A program made the position numbers and the translations under genes. Shown in pieces: positions 58,916-64,000 of a stretch of 64,000 nt of DNA. The notes beneath the pieces were generated by a model. That model did no database searches, had not been told where the DNA came from, and was given only the letters and a program-made list of their open reading frames with translations. Location of the stretch: NCBI GenBank assembly GCA_907164885.2, contig OU015494.1, forward strand, positions 1,061,768-1,125,767. Reading direction: 5' to 3'. Numbering within the stretch: the stretch's first letter is position 1; each line of letters begins with the position of its first letter. The stretch is from Dolomedes plantarius. Lineage: Eukaryota; Arthropoda; Arachnida; Araneae; Dolomedidae.

Positions 58916-59296
58916 CAATTACTGTCATTGAGGGGGAACATTATCAGAAATAATGGGGTTGACAAAACAAAAAGACTATATGAAAATGAGAAACAGAATT
59001 TTTTAAATTGTGTGATTGACACTGCTTCGACTATTAGTCTGATGTCACAAAAACTGGTCAAGCAATGTCAACTGAAATGTTATTCAAGTTCTCCAATTAA
59101 GGTCAGGCAAGCTGAGGGTGAAATCTTAATTACAACTAAATGTGTATTAACTTTGAGAATAGGAAAAATAATTAGAAACATTTCTGCATATGTTTTGGAC
59201 AATGACTTGCCTTATCTTATTCTGGGACTTCCTGAGTGTAAAGAGTTTAAATTGATGGTAACCAATTGTGTGTGTATCAAAATAGAATTTTATTGA
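58916..59296 (+). pseudogene. gypsy copy 2 aspartic protease
   Basis: In the same frame as the second part of Gag, separated by one TGA (58913-58915), so readthrough or a mutation is possible. 'CVIDTASTISLMSQKLV' carries the active-site region; the conserved DTG is DTA here. 'IKVRQAEGEIL', 'AYVLDNDLPYLILGLPE' complete the fold. The relative at 55495 has DTG. It overlaps the reverse-transcriptase frame by about 30 bases. Confidence 0.82.
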
Positions 59297-61806
59297 AGAT
59301 GGTTAATATTTGTGAGATAAGTAAAATTTCATTACACCTACAAAATAAATGTGATAATAAGCATGTGTATAATAATAGTAATGTTCATGAAATTGAAGTT
59401 TCTGGTATGTTTAACCCTTATGAAGAGAAATCACAGAAAGAAAATGATATTTTCTGTATTGATTATGATGTAAATGACAATTTTAATGAAAACTCTGGTG
59501 AAATAAAAGCAGAAAGTACCCCAAATTATGAAAATGTTGACATTAATGATCAAATCAACAATTTAGATGTTGATAGGGAATTAAAGAATTTATTGCACAA
59601 AAATAATAGACTGTTTTTAACTAACAAATATGACATAGGCAAAATAAGGATGGAACCCCAAAGAATAATCCTAAATTCTGATTTACCAGTGAGTCTAAGA
59701 GCATACAGGACTTCGCCAATTGAGGAAAAAGAGATCAGGACCCAAATTAAAAATTTGTTAGAAGCAGGAATCATAAAAGAATCACATAGTTCATACTCAA
59801 GTCCTGTGACTTTGGCAAGAAAGCGAAATGAAGGAAAAACTAGACTTTGTATTGATTTCAGAAAACTAAATTTAATTACTAAGACAGATGCAGAAACCTT
59901 ACCCAGAATTGATGATATTCTAGATAAATTAAGCAGAGCTAATTACTTTTCAACTTTAGACCTTACCTCAGGGTATTGGCATGTACCCGTCCACCCAAAA
60001 GATACTGAGAAATTGGCATTTGCTACTACTTTTGGCTTATACGAGTGGCTAAGACATCCATTTGGCTTAAAGAACACCCCTGCAATATTCAATAGGACTA
60101 TCAGGAGAATTTTAGATAAATATAAAGTTAACTTTGCATGCCACTATTTCGATGATATTATAATTTTTTCAGACTCCAAAGAACAACACCTTGAACATTT
60201 AGATACACTATTTAACATTTTCAAAAAAGAGAATATCAAGTTAAAATTAACTAAATGTACTTTTCTGCAACAACAAATTAATTTTCTTGGATATAATGTA
60301 ACAAATGGGAAAATTGCCCCAGACAACATTAACGTTGAAAAGATAAAGTGTTTGAAACCACCAACTAATGTAAAAGAACTCCAAAGATTCTTGGGCACAA
60401 TAAATGTGTATAATAAGTTTATTCCAAAATATGCAAAAGTAAGACATCCATTAAATACATTATTGAAAAAGGGAGTAAAATGGGGATGGTCAGACAAATG
60501 CCAAGAAGCTTTTGAGGATCTTAAGAATTTATTGATTTGTAAACCAATATTGCAATTGTATGATGTAAACAAAGACTGTCATTTATTTGTGGATGCTAGT
60601 AAACATCAGGTTGGAGATGTTTTAAAACAGCCAGGTGAAAATGGGGTGTTACATCCCATAGCATATCACTCTCGTGTATTAAAGGACTATGAGGCAAACT
60701 ATTCTATTACTGAACTTGAGTGTTTGGCAATTGTGGACAGTTCAGACAGGTACTATCATTATCTCCACGGGAAAAAGTTCACAATTCACACAGACCATGC
60801 TGCCTTAGTTTGGCTTAAAAATGTGAAAAATCTTCGAGGTCGACTCTTTTGCTGGTCATTAAAACTAAGTATGTTCGACTATGAAATTAAATACCAGAAG
60901 GGAACTGCAAATATTGAAGCTGACATGCTTTCAAGAAACCCTATTCTAGAACCTAAAACGCAAATAAATCATTTAATTGAACTAAGAAAAATTGTAGAAT
61001 TTCAAAATAAAGACAATGTACAGGGACTTAAATATAAAAAACTAAATGATGTAATCTACATGAGAAAGAAAGGATTTTTAAAAATTGTAGTACCATTTTC
61101 ATTGAGGTTAGAAATTTTAAAAAGAGCCCACGAGGACTATGGACACCCTGGAATAAATAAAACAATGCAATTACTTACACCCCAATATTATTGGCCTAAA
61201 ATCAATGAGGACATTAGTAATTATGTTAAACATTGCCATACTTGTCAATTAAACAAAAAGAAAAGACAGAAAAGGTTTGGATTGCTGCAAGAAGTACCTC
61301 CGACAGACCAACGCTTTGAGTGCTTAAGTTTAGACACAGTAGGCGGATTTAATTACTATAATTCCACAAAGAAATATTTACATTTGATAATTGACCATGC
61401 AACGCGTTATATTTGGGCTTTTCCATCAAAAAGCGTAACTACTGAAACTTATACAAATTGCTTAAAACAAATATTCCAAATTCAAACACCAAAAAAATTG
61501 CTAACAGACAGAAATGCAGCTTTTACATGTTCAAAGTTTAGAAGATTTTTAGAGCATAATAATGTGCAACAATTACTTACATCGAGTCATCATCCACAAA
61601 CGAATGGGAAGGTAGAGAGGGTAAATCAAACAATAATTACTAGATTAAGGTGCAAAGTACATAACTCAACAAGCAAAACTCCTTGGACAACCCTATTAAA
61701 TGAAGTAATTAATGAATACAATCATACGCCTCATTCAGTTACCCAAATGACCCCAGCTTACCTACTTTTTGGAATATTACCTTATGAACCTCATGTTAAA
61801 AAATAA
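59266..61806 (+). pseudogene. gypsy copy 2 reverse transcriptase, RNase H, integrase
   Basis: The 846-codon frame starts inside the protease gene in another frame. Residues ~170-370 are reverse transcriptase: 'SPVTLARKRNEGKTRLCIDFR', 'LTSGYWHVPV', 'FATTFGLYEWLRHPFGLKNT', and catalytic 'YFDDIIIFS'. RNase H follows (~440-540): 'LFVDASKHQVGDVL', 'TELECLAIV', 'TDHAALVWL'. The integrase head has the HHCC finger (~620-665: 'HEDYGHPGINKTM...HCHTCQ'), then the core: 'LDTVGGFN' (first Asp), 'LTDRNAAFTC' (second Asp) and 'HPQTNGKVERVNQTI' (Glu). A single TAA at 61804-61806 interrupts before the C-terminal part. The catalytic residues are retained. Confidence 0.92.
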
Positions 61807-62115
61807 GATTTTTATCCTCAGGTGGATGAGGCGAGAAAATTAGCCAAAGAAAGGACAATTAATTACCATAATAGAAATAAAGTAAAATATGATGCACGTT
61901 TTGTAGAATCTAAATTTCATGTTGGAGATTTAGTGTTATTCAAAGAATTTAACTACCCTAATACAAGAAAATTAAGCTCTCCCTATTCTGGACCTTACAC
62001 TATTCTAAAACAAATGTCAAAAGTTAATTATGAAATTGATAAACCAAATTTTCACACTAAACGAGATTCTGAAATTGTCCATGCTTGCAGATTAAGATAT
62101 TATAATGCACCATAG
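61807..62115 (+). pseudogene. gypsy copy 2 integrase C-terminal part
   Basis: In the same frame as the preceding ORF after one stop: 'KLAKERTINYHNRNKVKYD', 'FHVGDLVLFKEFN' and 'LSSPYSGPYTILKQM', the GPY/F module of gypsy integrases. It ends 'LRYYNAP' at 62115. No envelope-like ORF follows. Confidence 0.88.
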
Positions 62116-63982
62116 AACTTAAAACTACACCACGAATAATGACAAACATTAGATCCATTTCTTTTTCTTTCTTTTCTATGTGATGCTTAACATCATTATA
62201 TATTTTTTTAATTGATATAATTAATTATGTGTTGTCCTACTAAAGATAAAAAAAAAACTGTCTAACTTAAACTTTCTTCTTAAGAATACTATTATATGTG
62301 AATTTTTTTGGATCTCAATTTAAACACTGACTATGACAACTCTACTTCTTTAACCTTTCAGTAAATTTCCTATTTCTTGAAAAACACTTTCCTATCACCC
62401 ACCTCTAGAAGCGCGTTGGATGTCGTCCCAACTGTGTAAGATCTTATTAATTTTTTTTGCTATTTGTTTTTAATTCATCAACTCAGTCACTTAAAGTGCT
62501 GAAGATCATATGCTTGAGTAATGACTAAAACAGGGCTGGGATGGCCACTCCTTTTGTCCTCCCATTTCTATATATTATACTCCCACAGGTATGACAACTG
62601 CACATTTTCCTTTTTCTCCATCTTTGTACTATGCAAGATGCTGTTTATCAATGCAGTCATATTCTGTCGGAGATTCACGGTTAGTCCACTGTACGGCTAA
62701 AAAGACTCTTCCTCCTTATTAGTCAGAGAACAATAGGGAGAAAGAAAACCCACTTGTTACACAAACATAAACACAACCCCTCACTGCTTAGAGGTAGAAT
62801 TAAAGAATTTGAGACTAAGAGTTGGGGAACACACATACAACAAGGTACCTTCAAAACAAGGAAATGTATCCACATAACCTTATAATAAATGTACAAACAT
62901 GAATAGTAAATAAATAATTTGAAAATAAAGTGAAAAGTATTGAGAATAAATAAATAAAGTTAGAATAAATATGAATAAGTATAACTAAAGAATATTGGAT
63001 AGCATTTTGGAATGAATAAATATTGTTGGAATAAAAAGTAATAACAAATGAATATTGAAATGAGAGTAATAAGAAATATAAGGATATTGAAAAGAGAATT
63101 TTTTTTGATAATAAGTAATATTGAAATAAAGGAGATAAGGGATATTAAGAAAAAAATAATGAGATAAATAAAGATACGAAAACTAGATAAAGAGTAATAT
63201 GTTCTGTAATTTTTATATACAATTGATATATTTGAAATGTGATTTTTATTGAAAGTGTGATTTTTATTATAAACTGTGATTTTTATTATGTAACTAAAGA
63301 ACTAATTTTCTTTAAATGTAAACAAGTCGAGATAATGTGATGTTTATGTATTCTACGTTTGTGAAGTAGAAATAACACAGCACTAAAAAGACTGTGATTT
63401 TTATAACAAGGACAATGAATCATAAGCTAACATGTGTACCTTACAAACTTTTTGGACTCACCCCAATGTTGTGAGAGTTGAGGAGGAAAGTACAATAACT
63501 TCAAATTATTATTGTCATGTTCTATTCCATTTACTTAACATTTTTGTTTGTTGATTTTGATATTTTCATTGTTATATTCTATTATTTGTGTGAGTCAACT
63601 CCAAATTAAAATTGATGTAAAGTGAAAATTTGATAACTTAGTTTTGTTGGTTAAATTTAATTGAAATTTTTTTTTGCTGGGATTTTGTTGTGTGGGGAGG
63701 GCAGGGCCCGCCCTGAACAGCAATTTTCAGTTAATGATTAGGTAGAATCTTCAATTTAATATTATGTGTATTTCTTTTTAGTGATTTTTATATATATTTT
63801 TCAGCAAATTTGATAATGTTGTTATGTCAGCTCATCACGTGATCTTTAAATTTTTTTTTTGCAATTTAACTTTAATTGAAATTTATTCGTTAACTTATTC
63901 CAAATTTTTAATGCCCATTCTTCTCACTCATCTGAGTGAGTCTGCCCTCCAATGCAGGCATTGTAGGTCAGCCTCTTCTCGG
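62116..63982 (+). other. 3' untranslated region of gypsy copy 2
   Basis: Non-coding, AT-rich. 62900-63180 is rich in GAATAAATA-type words. GTGATTTTTATT is repeated in tandem from 63237 to 63295 and again at 63391. 63690-63760 matches the reverse complement of 3556-3605. Confidence 0.6.
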
Positions 63983-64000
63983 ACGGGGGGATATTCTATA
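63983..64000 (+). other. Putative polypurine tract and start of 3' LTR, cut by window end
   Basis: GGACGGGGGGATATT follows the untranslated region, as GGAGGGGGATAA does in copy 1. The LTR itself lies outside the window, so this is inferred. Confidence 0.4.

Noticed and set aside
60144..60572. 142-codon minus-strand ORF
   Set aside because: Antisense shadow of the gypsy reverse-transcriptase region.

Overview
The window looks like AT-rich, repeat-dense arthropod nuclear DNA. It has GT-AG introns, a TATA promoter on a signal-peptide gene, long (TA)n tracts, and Tc1/mariner, hAT, piggyBac, Merlin, pogo-like, BEL/Pao and Ty3/gypsy elements. There is no prokaryotic gene organisation. The Tc1-like and BEL/Pao proteins resemble families I associate with spiders, so a chelicerate is plausible. 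An insect cannot be excluded from sequence alone.

Only one convincing host gene is visible: a two-exon, minus-strand gene for a secreted His/Val-Lys-rich cuticle-like protein (coding exons 37253-37264 and 32630-33076). Its ~4.2 kb intron contains a Tc1-like transposon (33269-34676). Nearly everything else is mobile-element DNA in various stages of decay.

Layout: 1-4349, a minus-strand LTR element reduced to LTR / <0.5 kb interior / LTR, abutting a ~750 bp TA/CA microsatellite (4350-5114); 5130-5270, a Helitron-like 3' end; ~6800-9047, a piggyBac relic; 9093-9357, a MITE; 9445-10857, a nearly intact Tc1-like element; 13066-13547, a hAT MITE with a perfect 8-bp target duplication; 14165-16528, a ZBED5/FAM200-like hAT split by a 1.4 kb insertion; 17028-17583, a Merlin relic; 19340-25875, a complete but mutated BEL/Pao retrotransposon; 26641-27616, a pogo/Tigger-like element; 28931-30585 and 51880-52701, two copies of one Tc1-like family; 33269-34676, the intronic Tc1; 40560-40680, a tRNA-derived SINE; 41832-42549, a second hAT relic; 44395-45558 and 45650-46943, Tc1 and mariner-like relics side by side; 47404-50965, an unusual inverted-repeat unit with a zinc-binding ORF and an intron; 52840-57885, a gypsy element with its polymerase deleted; 57963 to the window end, a gypsy element in the opposite orientation with all pol domains.

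The most interesting unit is 47404-50965: ~195 bp direct repeats enclose ~440 bp inverted repeats, which enclose a multi-part, Cys/His-rich protein of a family I cannot name, with a 34-bp palindrome upstream of its start. It could be an under-described DNA transposon.
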